Shown: one piece after another, positions 20,618 through 32,254 of the stretch | Position numbering within the stretch: position 1 is the stretch's first letter | How the letters are laid out: each line of letters starts with the position of its first letter | NCBI GenBank assembly: GCA_032871835.1 | Contig: CM065295.1 | Location: 38,438,360 to 38,502,359, forward strand | Origin: Dipteronia dyeriana | Lineage: Eukaryota > Streptophyta > Magnoliopsida > Sapindales > Sapindaceae | Direction of reading: 5' to 3' | Length of the DNA stretch: 64,000 nt | Notes under the pieces: model-generated | The model's database searches: none | Seen by the model: only the letters and a program-made list of their open reading frames with translations | Told to the model about the DNA's origin: nothing | Program-made: the position numbers and the translations under genes

Positions 20618-22710
20618 CTAAGACCAAGGACACATAAGGAAAAGATGGTCAATCGAATCCACCTCTGTCTTACACAAAAGAGCATTCCAAGCTCTAACCC
20701 TAAAGATAACCAAATTGAGAAAGAACTTATTGCACAAGCACTCTTTCTGTATGAAACTGCCACTCAAAGAACTAGTTATTTGGCTGACACATTCCTTGCC
20801 ATAGAAACTTGAAGCTGGATTCACCATTGACAGAATTCGTCTCCAGGTTACTCCTAAATATTTTTGCAAAAAAGAGGCCATTATAGCTAAAAGACTAGGC
20901 TAACGTGTCTGGGATATGACTCCTCATCTGAATGCACTCCAAGGAGATAAAAAGTAATTCCATTGATCCACTTCCCAATTAAACAGTTGCCTTTGGACTT
21001 TCACATCCCATACCCATGTAGAACCATTCCAACTTCCAAACTCAATAATCACTTATGACTTGTTGGAAAGTAACGAAACAACTCTAGGAAACACATTCAT
21101 CGATGAAATGGAGTTCCACATGACATCTTCCCAAAGTTTCATTCTTTCCCCTTTGCACATAATCATCCTAAAACCATTTTTGATCACCTTACTAGATCGA
21201 GTTCCTTCCTTGAACAAATTGCTCACTGCTTTTACAAAAGTAGATGATGATCTAGAGGGTTGCTATTGCCACAATAAAGTACTATGATCCATACCATACT
21301 TAGCACATATAACTTGCTTCCACAAAGAGGAATCTTCTCTCCCGAATCTCTAACCCATTTAACTCGTAGGCTTTTTCCTTTGTCAGAAATCCTCCCAATT
21401 CCAAGTCCCCTTTCTTTTTTGTTTATGCATATCGATGCTCAATCTACTCAGTGGATTTTTCTTTTCAGCATGCTATCTCCCTAAAATAAGTCCCTTTGCA
21501 ATTTTTCAATGTTCGAAGACATCTCCACAGGGTTGCAAAAAACAGACATAAAATTAGTGGGCAAGCTTGAGAGAATAACTTTAATCATAAAGAGTCTCCC
21601 GCCTTTACATATGAAGCTACGCTTCCAAGTCACTAACCGCTATTTAACTTTATTAATTACCGTGTTCTATATAGCAATCGGACTAGAATTGCCAGTTAAT
21701 GGAAGACCAAGATAGGTCATTGGAAGAGAAGACCTAGAGCACCTGAAAGTAGAAACCCACATATCATCCCTTGACTCTTTCCTACCAATTTTAGCCAAAC
21801 ACGACTTGTGATAATTAACCCTCAGACCCCAATGCTAATTCGAAGCATCTCATTATTCTCTTGGCATTTAGGAGATATTTCATTCTAGGACCAATAAACA
21901 ATATGGTGTCATTTGTGAATTGTAAGTGCGTGATGTGAATATTGTTTGGACCAAACATTACACCTTTAACCAGATCCAGATGTCTAGCTTTGGTTAGCAA
22001 ACTACTCAGACCTTCAACAACCAGATTAAAAAGAAAGGGCGACAATGGGTCACCCTGCGCAACACTCTTTCCGTCACAAATTGCTTTGTTGGACATCTAT
22101 TTACCAACACCAAGAAGGATTGCATATCTATGCACCATCTGATCCATTTACACCATTTACTTTCAAACCCCATCTTGGCCATCATGCCATACAAAAAGAG
22201 ATGATCAATGCTATTATAAGTTTTTTCGAAGTCTAGTTTCAGCACTAAACCATCTATTTTATGTTGTTTCCACGAGTGAATCACCTTCTCCGCGATCACA
22301 AAACCGTCAACGATATGATGATCTTTAACGAAGGCCATCATAGTGGGACCAATAATAGAATTCATCACTTTCTTTAATCTGTTAAGGCAGAACTCTTTCT
22401 TCTTACAAAGTCTGCCTTAGAGATAAATCCCTTATTACCGGTCTTCATCATGACTCCTTTTTGAAGTGATCCCCAAAAAAGATCAAAAACCCCCTCTCTC
22501 ACTTAACTCAAACCTGAATAGAGGTTTCTATTGATGAGCATCTCTCCAATGAAATTCGACTTACGTCTCACGGAAGAGATGAGATAAAAGTACTTGGAAT
22601 TTTGATCCCTTTCCTTAAGCCAACGCACCCTAAAAATCTGTCTCCGTTTTTGCTCTTTTACCTTAATGTGTTGCCATTGTTTAAAAAGACCTTTTGATCT
22701 TTCCGAACAT
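20618..22710 (-). pseudogene. LINE ORF2 remnant: reverse transcriptase and zf-RVT
   Basis: Reading 22710 to 20618 on the minus strand gives, in order: the region before RT (IFRVRWLKERDQNSKYFY); RT palm segments (VLKLDFEKTYNSIDHLFL, then AQGDPLSPFLFNLVVEGLSS, then LQFTNDTILF); and a zf-RVT-like end (CKTEVDSIDHLFLMCPWS). The catalytic FADD box reads FTND, so its first aspartate is lost. Several frameshifts (for example near 22010-22090) and stops separate the pieces. Family and order are clear; the protein is dead. Confidence 0.85.
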
Positions 22711-22724
22711 ATTTTATCCAAGAG
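22711..22724. repeat. LINE target-site duplication, right copy
   Basis: ATTTTATCCAAGAG, identical to 4677-4690, at the 5' truncation point of the LINE. Confidence 0.85.
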
Positions 22725-22822
22725 TTGTAAATGCTGAAATGCATTCAAATCTCAACCATTGAATTAAGAGCTACGAGTGGTTGAAATATTGGTTTAGCTT
22801 GACCCATTTATATATATATATA
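22725..22822. other. Flank of LINE with short (TA)n
   Basis: Unique-looking AT-rich DNA followed by a short TA run (about 22808-22822) that receives the first MITE. Confidence 0.5.
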
Positions 22823-22994
22823 GAAATTTTCAAGTCTGTGCGTACTGATACAAATTCGTTAGTGTGTTGGATGTGAACTACTAGATTTACATACTTTGAT
22901 TTAGAGTGTATGCATTTGTCAAAGCTTCTCAATAATCAGTAGTCCACATGCAACGTACTAATATAAGTTATATCAGTACACACCGATAGAAAAA

Positions 22995-22996
<2 letters not shown>
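22823..22996. mobile_element. MITE copy 1, between (TA)n tracts
   Basis: About 175 bp that folds back on itself: TCTGTGCGTACTGATA near the left end pairs with the complement of the right end (TATCAGTACACACCGATA). The inner parts GTTGGATGTGAACTACTAGA and its partner CAGTAGTCCACATGCAACG also pair. It is flanked on both sides by TA dinucleotide runs. A second copy is at 25516-25690. Behaviour is that of Micron-like MITEs, known in grasses to target (TA)n. Confidence 0.75.

Positions 22997-23038
<42 letters not shown>
22997..23038. repeat. (TA)n microsatellite
   Basis: TA run of about 40 bp, right flank of MITE copy 1. Confidence 0.95.
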
Positions 23039-23039
<1 letters not shown>

Positions 23040-24026
23040 CCTAACAATTACATGCATACGAATCTTACCTGCAATGCAATTGAAACCCAATGGCTCTACC
23101 TTGATTCAAAGCTGAGAACCCACTCTTGAAACTCTCTTCAAGGGCTCCTTCCGGATTAAATTAAAAGATGATTATTAAATCAGCTGAGGAGCTAGTGAGA
23201 AAGAAAGTTTAGAGAATGACGGTTCTCCAAATTCTCCATGCATGCAATAACAGAACAACTCAAATTTTTTTCTCCTCCCTTCTAGCTAGTAAAATAATAC
23301 AGAGATAGAAAGGGATGGGTTTTTAGAATATTTTATTTGGTCATTTCTTCATAGAATAGGTTATATAAAAAACGCGTAGTGAAGTCGAAATGTTTAACAA
23401 TGATTAGTATGGATCGTTTGATCAAGCTATTAGCCTATAAGAGGAACTTACATAAGAAACCTCGCAACCATCTTCTTACATTTTCTCAATTTTCCAATCA
23501 GATGTATTTGTTTAATGCAGTACTTTTATGGTACGTCACACATTTCTAGGTAATTGATTTAAGGGTAAATTGAACAAACATCCCTGTACATAGATGCAAT
23601 TGCACACATATAATTTTTGCCATTTTATCACAACCCACCCCCTAAAAAACTTGGCCAAATCACCCCATCCCCCACTCCCCCGTTGTTTCATCCTGGAGAG
23701 AACGACAAAATGGAAGATTGAAAATACCCTTGACTGTGACCCAAACATGAGGCCACTTGTGCTTTTGTACGTACTACATTGATTATGTAAGTGACAATTC
23801 AAGTCGCTTAACCTATTTTACAAGGTTATTGACATTTTCGATTGACCATTTTACCCTACATCTTTCAAGAAATTAAATAAAATTTTGTCTTGAGCTATTA
23901 ACAAACTCTCGAACAATGTTCACAATCAGGAAAAAATATAACCAAGTCATACTAACAGTGTATTAACATACTCAAGTCATCATCCTTAAAAAAAAGGCGG
24001 AGGAGGTCAAGGAATGAGATCAATAC
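23039..24026. other. Intergenic DNA, no supported gene
   Basis: No domain can be recognised on either strand. The minus strand at about 23155-23072 has a short open piece (ALEESFKSGFSALNQGRAIG) ending at a good splice donor, CAG/GTAAG. It could be an exon of a host gene, but upstream stops and the lack of a matching acceptor leave it unsupported. Confidence 0.3.
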
Positions 24027-24110
24027 CACCTAAAAAGTTCATTTTGCTTTGCTTCAATTAATGAGGTAAATAACACCTAAAAAGTTCATTTTGCTTTGCT
24101 TCAATTAATT
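24027..24110. repeat. 47-bp tandem duplication
   Basis: CACCTAAAAAGTTCATTTTG and the following bases start at 24027 and again at 24074. The second copy is partial and nearly identical, so it is recent. Confidence 0.9.
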
Positions 24111-24462
24111 TTGGTTACTGATTGATTAAAGGATGAACCATTTTAATATATTTTGAAAAACAGTTTGAGGACCGAAAAAACTAATATGCAGATGACAAGT
24201 AAATAATGATATATCTTGAAAAACTAGGAACCAAATTGTAAATATCCACACTACACACTAAAGAAAAGAGGAAATTACACTCGAAAGACGTACGTAGTGG
24301 GATATAAATATTCACACAGAAACAACTTATTAAGAAACCTACATGCATCTCCCATGCAATTAACATTGACTGGTCAAACTTAAAAGTAGGAAGGTTATTT
24401 TTGTCATTTTTATTCAAGTTTTTAATATTTTCTTTAAAAACCTGATTTATAAAAAATAAAAC

Positions 24463-24890
24463 GAGATGTATCTCCACCATCCTCATATTTGAGATGGACA
24501 GTGGAAATTAAAAATAAAATTGAAGAAAATAAATAAATAAATGGATCTCCACCGTTTGTCTGAAAAGGTGAAAAATCTAGATTAAAAATAGATAAAATGA
24601 TTTTTTTAAAATTAAAAAAGAAAAATGAAAATACAAGAAGAATTGAGGGGGTCTAGATCTCTACCGTCCATCTTAAAGGATGAATAGTGATAAGGATCTC
24701 CACCCCCTCAATTTTTTTTAAGTTTTCAATTTAAATCATTTTTTTTTTGTGATCTCCATCATCTATAATTTGAGATGGATTGTGGTGACCCATTTTTTTT
24801 TGCAATTGTTTTTTATATATAATTTTACTTTCACTTTTGATCCCAGCTGTCCATCCTTTGAGAAGAATAGTAGCTAGAGATCTATCTTCT
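24463..24890. repeat. Cluster of short related hairpins (CTCCACCRTCC type)
   Basis: Variants of GATCTCCACC-GTCCATC and its complement occur about five times (near 24466, 24542, 24655, 24750 and 24848). Several form small imperfect palindromes, for example CTCCACCATCCTCA with TGAGATGGACAGTGG. Between them lie A- and T-rich runs. It looks like decayed or nested MITE ends. Confidence 0.5.
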
Positions 24891-25515
24891 TCTATTACAT
24901 TTTTTATTTATTTATTGTTTAAAAACATTTTATTGTATTATATTAATGGTGATTAGGGATGGTAAAATCCTATGACCCGTCCCAAACTAGCGAGGATCCG
25001 ATCCATTTCAGACAAGTTTTGAGCACTTAAAACGGGCCTCATGTCGGGTAATGAGTCAAACATTGGTGACCCGGTTTGTAACCGGATCGGGTATGAGCCA
25101 AACCAATATGACTCGACCCACCCTGATTGACCTGGTATTTATATAATTATTCTTAAGATATTAAAAATATGAAACAAAAACAAAAAAAAAACTATAATCT
25201 TTTTATCTCTTTACCTAACTGTGTTTTATGTTTGAATTTAAAGTTGTATAATTTAGATGTTATATTATATTAAAATTAAGTTTATATATCAATTTTAAAT
25301 GTACGCTAAACTTTAAATTTTTATATTTATTTATCATTTATGTTTAAATTTAAGTGTATGCATGCTTAAATTTAAATCTATTTTTCAATTTAAGTATATT
25401 TTTAAATTTGATTTAATATTAAAATTTAAGTTCCTATCCTAAAATTCAAATGCATGGTAAAAAAAAATTTATTTAATTGTTTGAACACACACACACACGC
25501 ATATATATATATATA
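24891..25515. other. AT-rich DNA with ACCCG-rich dispersed repeat
   Basis: About 24950-25135 is rich in GACCCG, CGGGT and GGATCGGGT phrases, a look shared by a common class of dispersed plant repeats. The remainder (25136-25500) is very AT-rich with no gene. A CA/TA run precedes the second MITE. Confidence 0.4.
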
Positions 25516-25688
25516 TTCAAGTAAGTGCACACTTATGTAAATTCGTCAGTGTGTTAGATGTGAACCATTAGATTTACATACTTTGACTCGATCAAAGTGT
25601 ATGCACTTGTCAAAACTTATCCATAATTAGTGGTCCACATGCAACGCATTAATATAAGTTATATCAGTACGCACTGTTAGCAAAACCA

Positions 25689-25690
<2 letters not shown>
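25516..25690. mobile_element. MITE copy 2, between (TA)n tracts
   Basis: Same fold-back family as 22823-22996, in the same orientation, again bounded by TA runs on both sides. Differences are scattered, so the two copies are independent insertions or an old duplication. Confidence 0.75.

Positions 25691-25733
<43 letters not shown>
25691..25733. repeat. (TA)n tract, target of element D
   Basis: A TA run ending ATATA beside element D; the same ATATA follows the right LTR at 37566-37570, consistent with a 5-bp duplication in the tract. Confidence 0.9.
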
Positions 25734-25739
<6 letters not shown>

Positions 25740-26606
25740 ATGTAAATTTTACCAAGCATACATGTCATTGACAGGAAAGAAAAAATAGCCAGGTGGATGC
25801 CCAAGTGGGCATCCGGGAAATATCCTATAAGGCATCATTAAAGAGAAGAAAGCCCGAGTAAGCATATACTGAATAAAACCTACTCGGGATCAGCTAACAG
25901 CACTCAGGACTGGCTAAATAACACTTCCACTCGGGCTCAAACGGTACTACTCGGGACCATCAGGTATTACTCTTACTCGGGAATAAATACGACCCGAGTA
26001 AGAACTTGGTTCTTATTTCATACGGATTGTCATTAAATACGTGACGATATCCATCAGGAAGGAATCCCAAATGAAATAGAGTATTAAATTAGAAGAGTCC
26101 CCAATCAGGAAATAACTTGATTTCTTTACGAAGACTACATTCTTATAAGGAGACAAGTCCAAATTAAACTGCACTACTAGGATCCCACTCGATTTCTATG
26201 AGACTCCGAAACAGGAAAGAAGACAAATCGATCTCAAGAAAGTAACTGAATCACAATTAAATACAAAGATCCTGTATTACTTGTACAAGGCATATTAGGG
26301 TTCTATAAACATATAAATAGACACATAATCTCGTCCAAAAAAGATATAGGGAATATAGCATACAGCAATCACAGTAAATACAGAGAGAAAAAGGAGAGAT
26401 CGAGAGCTTGTAAAACATCTTATTCTCTTAGTGGATTTTGGCTTGGTTGATCTTTCAACCACCCGTGGATGTTTCTCCGGTCGTCGGAGTTTTATCAAGT
26501 AAAATTCGTCTTAGTTACTCTCTCTGCATCTCTTTCTCTTTGATTCAATAGTCAAAATCCAGTTCTTGTTTGCTTTTCTAGCATAATCAAGAAATCGACG
26601 TCAACA
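25734..26606 (+). repeat. Element D 5' LTR
   Basis: 873 bp with TATAAATA at about 26312-26319 as promoter. It contains many GCCCGAGTAA and CTCGGG phrases. Short frames on the minus strand in both LTRs are artefacts. Confidence 0.95.
26312..26319 (+). promoter_or_regulatory. TATA box of element D LTR
   Basis: TATAAATA, conserved in the 3' LTR at about 37270-37277. Confidence 0.65.
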
Positions 26607-26624
26607 ATTGGCGCTAAAAGGAGG
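26607..26624 (+). other. Element D primer-binding site
   Basis: ATTGGCGCTAAAAGGAGG follows the LTR. The TTGGCGC start is usual for plant gypsy elements; it differs from the tRNA-Met site used by all the copia elements here. The tRNA cannot be named with certainty. Confidence 0.6.
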
Positions 26625-26653
26625 GTTTGAACCTCCGAACTTGTTAAAAAGCA

Positions 26654-28380
26654 ATGGCAGGAAGCAGAGGTAGTTCAGGGAATGGCCAAAAATCACCAGA
26701 CAATTTCCATATTGGCAATAAGTCATAAGATCCTGCAGCAAACACAGAAAACCAGTCTGCGCACCTGGCGGGGATCCAACAAGTTCCTCTAACTAGCAGA
26801 GATCTTACGCTGCGCTTCCAAGAGGCCTTACAGTAATTGGTGATGGACGCAGCAAGGGAAGGGATTGATCTACTGGCCGCAGGAGCACATACTCCCAATC
26901 TCCACCAATAAGGCTCCGTTCGATGGTAGTGGGGCCAGGAATAACTATGCTAGAAACCAGAAGGAACTTTTCCCCAATCAATCCAGCTGGACGGAAAACA
27001 CTAGAAGAGGAAAATCACCAGAGGTTGGATCACAATCAAATAATACGTGCCAGACATCGCAAATACGATCGGCGTAGAGGACGGTCATCATCAGAAGACA
27101 GTGATCAACATTATCGTATCATGGAGTCACACTAGGGTTCTGGCATCAGAGTGAAGAATCTGAAGAAACAATGACAGTTACCCAACGGTTTAACCGTCAA
27201 GGAAGCCTGGTGGGGGGCAAAGATGTCACAATCAAGAGCCTAACTCGAGAAGTAGAGAATAACAGGCGACAGATGGAGGCATTACGGTTGTAACGATCTA
27301 TCCGACGATGACTCAGACAGTCCTTTTACCAGGGAGATTTTGCGGACCCCTTTCCCAGAAAGATTCAGGATGCCGCATGTGGAGCAATTCAAAAAAGATA
27401 CAGATCCAAAGGAGCACGTTAGACGCTATAAAAGTGCCATGGCATAATATGCCCGCAGTGACCCCCTATTGTGTCTCAACTTTCTGCAAACACTGGGGGA
27501 CACAGGCTCAAGATGGTTCGGAAGACTACCCCGGGCAAGCAGCGGAAATTTCAGCGAGTTGAGCAGGAGCTTCTCAAGGTAACTCCTGAGCAACGTTCAC
27601 ATAAAGAAGTCGGTGGCCTACCTCTCACAAATAAAACAGGGGAAGGACGAGTCATAAAAAAATTACTTTGGCCGGTTCGGCCAAGCAGTATCAGAAATTG
27701 GCAGCGCTAATGATAAAGCAATTATTACTGCCTTCACCAATAGCTTGCAGAATGGACGACTATCCTTCGATTTAAGAAGAGCACGGCTGACAAGGTATGC
27801 CGACATGATGGAAGAAGAGTTAGCTACAGGAGGAAGCTATATGCATGGAGGAAAGCCCGAACAGAAGAATACTGAATCCAAGGGGTAGAATCAAAAGGAA
27901 AAATAAAAAGGGAACAGCAAGGAGAAAAACAAGGATGGGGGTAATGGGCCCAACACCGAACGGTCACAGAGAAATACCAAGGCAGATATACCAATTACAC
28001 CCCTCTTCGAAAGAAACAAGAAGAAATTCTAGCCATCTTGGAAGAACAGAATATGGTGCAAGAACCGCAGCGACAATCAAAGTTCCTCCGGAGAGATACA
28101 ACCAAGTATTGTAGGTTTCATAAAGAAACCGGGCATGAAACTTCAAAGTATTTTCAGCTCAGAGATTACATAGAAACTCTTATTCGGGAAGGGCACCTGC
28201 GGGATATAATCTTGAAAAAAGACGAGAGACTAGAAACTAAGAAAGTCAAGGTTCATCACAACCCTGGTCAAAACCAAAGAACCAGCCCCGAAGCCAATCA
28301 AGTAATACATACAATTTTCGGAGGACCTTTTACTGGGAGAAGCAACCGGGAACGAACTTAGGAAATCAGAGAAGCAGTAG
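26654..28380 (+). pseudogene. Element D gag
   Basis: Starts at the ATG at 26654 (MAGSRGSSGNGQKSPDNFH) and soon meets stops. The core capsid domain appears near 27300-27600 as FTREILRTPFPERFRMPHVE and EHVRRYKSAMA, then LNFLQTLGDTGSRWFGRLP, a typical Retrotrans_gag region. The continuation KQGKDESLKNYFGRFGQAV and MMEEELATGGSYMHGGK follows. At least six stops or frameshifts break it. A zinc-knuckle-like spot near 28100 reads YCRFHKETGHETSKYFQL: the two outer ligands fit, and the final Cys is Tyr. Confidence 0.85.
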
Positions 28381-28900
28381 AAGCAAGGAATAACTTCGAC
28401 GTAAATACGGTAGAACCAGACTCGAAAAGGGTAAAGGAAGGATGGGACCCAATAGTCTTCACAGAGGCATATTCCCATGGGGTCGATGTTCGACCTAATG
28501 ACACTTTGGTTATAAGTGCCCGGATTGGCCATAGGGAAGTCCGGAGAATTTAAATAGATAATTGGAGTTTAACAGACATCATAAGCGTGGCCGTATACTA
28601 CCAGCTACGATTAGACCGAACAGATTTACAGCCTTTAATACTCCATTAAGAGGATTTGGGGGAATAGAGGTCAGGTCACTCGGGACGGTAAAACTACCCG
28701 TGAAGATCGGAACAGGACCATGCTAGAGAACTGTCCTGCTCGACTCCGTGGTAGTTGACTTGGATAATTGGTCGTATAATGCGTTATTGGGCCGGCCATT
28801 CCTGAATAAAACAAGGGCCGTGACGGCCACTTACGCATTAATGATCAAATTCCCAACAGAACAAGGGGTTGGGATAGTCAAGGGATCCCAAGAGATGGCC
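28381..28900 (+). pseudogene. Element D protease
   Basis: The text IVFTEAYSHGVDVRPNDTLV and ARIGHREVRRI, then GFGGIEVRS, LGTVKLP and NWSYNALLGRPFLNKTRAV, follows the Tat-type retropepsin pattern. The active-site D-T-G-S is replaced by DNWS with a stop just before it (about 28551), so the enzyme is dead. Frames change at about 28640. Confidence 0.8.
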
Positions 28901-29785
28901 CGAAGAGCAAACCTGTCAGTATACAGAGACAAGCATGATGCCGAACAAGTGTGCACCATAATGCAGCCAAATCAGTGTGAAGAATCCTTGTCATTCGAAC
29001 TGGATCCAAGGGAGGGCTCGAATGAATACAAGACAGAATTGGTTGAAATACTGCTTGAAGAAGACAAACCGGACAAGAAAATCAAGATTGGGGCCAACTT
29101 GGAAGGAAAAGTCAAGCGAGACTTAACCAATCTGCTTAAAGAGTACAAAGATGTATTCGCCTGGAGTCACGAAGATATGATCAGGATAGATGCCCGAGTA
29201 ATATCCCACCACCTAGCAGTTAGCCCGAATGCAAAACCGGTAATACAAAAGAGAAGATCATTCAATCCTGAGAGAAGTCAAGCAATCAAATAAGAGGTGG
29301 AAAAGCTACTAGCGACTGGATCAATCAGAGAAGTCAGCTACCCTCAGTGGGTCGCCAACGTAGTCCTCGTCCAGAAGAAAAATGGACAATGAAGGATGTG
29401 CGTAGATTTCACGGATCTAAACAAGGCATGTCCAAAGGATAGCTTCCTACTCCCAAGGATAGATCAGCTGATGGATGCCACAATAGGTCATGAACTGCTC
29501 AGCTTCATGAACGCTTACTCAGGATACAATCAGATCCGGATGAACAAAGCAGATGAAGAAAAAACAGCTTTCACAATGGATCAGGGTTTATATTGCTACA
29601 CAGTAATGCCCTTCGGTTTAAAAAATGCAGGAGCTACGTACCAAAGGTTGTTCAACAAAATCTTCACTCGGCAAATAGGAAGGAACATGGAAGTGTACAT
29701 TGATGACATGTTGACTAAAAGCGTCTCAGCAAATGAGCATGCCCGCGACCTCCGAGAGACATTTGATGTTTTGAGAAGATATTAG
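28901..29785 (+). pseudogene. Element D reverse transcriptase
   Basis: Linker and RT: YKDVFAWSHEDMIRIDARVI, GSIREVSYPQWVANVVLVQK, RMCVDFTDLNKACPKDSFLL, YNQIRMNKADEEKTAFTMDQ, YTVMPFGLKNAGATYQRLFN and the catalytic VYIDDMLTKS near 29695. Stops stand at about 29291 (TAA), 29390-29392 (TGA in place of a Trp codon) and 29783-29785 (TAG). Between them the text is well preserved, so the element was probably inserted intact and decayed in place. Confidence 0.92.
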
Positions 29786-30600
29786 ATGAAATTAAACCCA
29801 AACAAATGTTTATTCGGAGTCCACTCGGGAAGATTCTTTTGTTTTCAAGTCCATCAAAGAGGAATCGAAGTTAATCCCGAGAAGATCCAGGCTTTGCAAC
29901 AAATGACTTCACCTAAACATTGAAAGAGGTACAGCGCTTAACAGGGTGTTTAGCCTCCTTGGGAAAATTCATCTCAAGGGCTACATACAGGTGCGCGCCT
30001 TTCTTCAAGATAATCAAAAAAGGGAAAGGTCTGGAGTGGAATAAAGAATGTGAGCAGGCATTCTTAAAAATAAAAGAGTACTTGGGGCAAGCTCCCATCC
30101 TCTCAAAACCACAAAAAGGGGAAATACTTCGGCTGTATCTGTCAATAACAGAGCTTGCAGCAAGTTCGGTCTTAGTCAGAACAGAAGATGGAGTGCAGAA
30201 ACCAGTGTATTATACAAGCAAGGCACTCCTAACGGCCGAGACAAGGTACTCACAGGCAGAGAAGATAGCCTTAGCATTGGTTTCAACAGTAAAAAAACTG
30301 AGACCATACTTTTAGGCTCATAAGATCCAGGTTCTCACCAATTTTCCATTAAGGCAAATCTTACAAAAACCAGAGATATCAGGAAGACTTACTAAATGGG
30401 CAATCGAGTTAAGTGAATTCGATATTCATTATGTCCCCAGAACCTCCCTCAAAGGACAAGCGGTGGCAAACTTCATAGCCGAGTTCACAGAACCAAACCT
30501 GGAAACAAAAAGACTGTTGGATAAAAGTTTTCCATGGAAACTATATGTTGATGGTTCTTCAAACACTCATGGCAGCGGGCAGGGATAGTAGTCCGCACCC
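29786..30600 (+). pseudogene. Element D RNase H (first, retroviral type)
   Basis: Follows RT: VQRLTGCLASLGKFISRA, KKGKGLEWNKECEQAFLKIK, YLSITELAASSVLVRTEDG, KPVYYTSKALLTAETRYSQA and ALALVSTVKKLRPYF. A TAG stop at 30313-30315 stands where a Gln codon is usual; then LTKWAIELSEFDIHYVPRTS and KGQAVANFIAEFTE close the domain. This is the RT-linked RNase H_like region of gypsy elements. Confidence 0.88.
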
Positions 30601-30895
30601 CAGAAAGAGATGATGTTGAATGTGCCATGAGATTTGATTTCAAAGCAACCAATAATCAAGCCGAATACGAGGCATTGTTAGCTGGACTCAGAGTCTGCAT
30701 AGCTCTTGGGGCAGATGAAGTTGAGATATTCAGCGATTCACAGGTAGTTGTCAACCAGGTTATGGACGAATACCAGGCCAAAGATGAAGGAATGATTGCC
30801 TACCGTGACATCGCAAAACAGGTCTAAAAATTTAAAGAATACAAAATCGCTCAGATCCCTAGAGAAGAAAATGAAAAGGAAGACGCTTTATCTAA
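30520..30895 (+). pseudogene. Element D second RNase H (archaeal-like, Tat hallmark)
   Basis: Begins PWKLYVDGSSNTHGSGQG (the D-G-S opening), breaks by frameshift and stops near 30590, and continues with MRFDFKATNNQAEYEALLAG (catalytic Glu), VEIFSDSQVVVNQVMDEYQA (catalytic Asp) and PREENEKEDALSKLVS (final Asp). An extra RNase H of this archaeal or plant type, placed after the RT-linked one, is known from Tat-lineage elements. All four acidic positions can be seen, but a frameshift and a stop (TAA near 30825) split it. Confidence 0.88.
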
Positions 30896-32254
30896 ATTAG
30901 TGTCAGCAACAACCTCAATCAGACCTAAAACCATTCCAGTCGCACACCTCCTTAAACCGAGTACAGCTGAACCTAAGCATTTGGAAAATTCAGAAATCCA
31001 AACACCACAAGACTGTTGGATGGTCCAGCTGAGAAGGTTCATGGAAGAAGGCGTGTTCCCGGAAGATCCGGTAATAGCAAAGCGTAACAGGTATCGATCG
31101 GCTAGGTATACCATGATTGGAGGAGAATTATACAGAAGGTGGTTTTCTCGAGCACTCCAGAGATGTATACCGGAAGAAGATGCACATCGAATACTTCAAG
31201 AGATCCATGGAGGAGTTTGCGGGAACCACACTAGGGGTAGGAGTCTGGTTCATAAGGTACTCAGGCAAGGCTATTATTGGCCTACACTTTTCTCAGATGC
31301 ACAGCAGTGGTCGGAAAGTTGCAATACCTGTCAAAGGATTGCTATTGATATCCGACAACCCCTAAAAAAACTCAGAAACCTCACTGCTCCTTGGCCATTC
31401 GCCATGTGGGGCCTAGACCTGATCGATCCAATTACCAGCTGGGACAGGGGGTGGAGCAGAGCATGCCATAGTAGCTGTCGATTATTTCACAAAATGGGCA
31501 GAAGCTGAAGCGCTGGTGCATATCACGGAAGCCAACACCACAAATTTTGTAAAGAAAAATATAGTTTATAGGTTTGGAGTTCCGGACACTATAATCACCG
31601 ACGATGGCACTCAGTTTGATAACCAAAAGTTCAGACAGTTGTGCGAGAAGTATCATATTGCTAACTACTATGCGACTCCAGCTCACCCTCAAACAAACGG
31701 GCAAGTAGAAGCAGTAAATAAAATTATCAAGCACACCATTAAAGCAAAGTTAGATGACAAAAAAGAAAGCTGGATTGAAAAGCTTCCTGAAGTATTATAG
31801 GCATATCGGACGACAGCAAGGACTTCAACAGGAGAAACTCTGTTCCCCCTAGCGTTCGGAACAAAAGTTGTCATCCCCATAGAAAAATCGTATGCATCCC
31901 CACGGGTCAGGCTATACGATGAAGAACAGAATGTTGATAAGCTACTACAAAGTTTGGATGAGCTAGAAGAAAAAAGGGAAAAGTCCCGAATAAGAAATAC
32001 AGCATATCAACAAAGAGTGGCTCACCACTACAATTCTCGTATTCGGATCAAGAAATTCCAGCTAGGAGACCTGGTGCTAAAGATGGTGTCGTTGAACACA
32101 AAAAATAGAGCCACAGGATCCCTGGCTGACAAATAGGAAGGTCCATACAAGATCGAGGGGATAGCTGGCCATGGAGCCTATTGGATTGCTCGACCCAATA
32201 GAGGGGTGTTACCCCGACCATGCAATGCCCAATATCTGAAGATTTTCTACCCTT

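Larger units (their letters stand above)
4691..22710 (-). mobile_element. 5'-truncated LINE (L1 type with RNase H), split by nested elements
   Basis: A non-LTR retrotransposon on the minus strand. Its 3' poly-A tail reads as the T-run at 4691-4700. The ORF2 remnant runs from about 22710 to 19949 and resumes at 5052-4940 after an interruption of about 14.9 kb by copia element A. Identical 14-bp duplications flank it. The 5' end falls inside ORF2, upstream of RT, so ORF1 and the endonuclease are missing. Such 5' truncation with a poly-A tail is the usual outcome of target-primed reverse transcription. Only about 3.1 kb is LINE sequence, and it is inactive. Confidence 0.9.

Noticed and set aside
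23072..23155. Possible host exon on the minus strand ending at a CAG/GTAAG donor
   Set aside because: Only about 28 codons, stop codons just upstream, no clear acceptor and no second exon found.
26295..26498. Minus-strand ORFs in both LTRs of element D (also 37215-37514)
   Set aside because: Same reason: LTR duplication, no domain.
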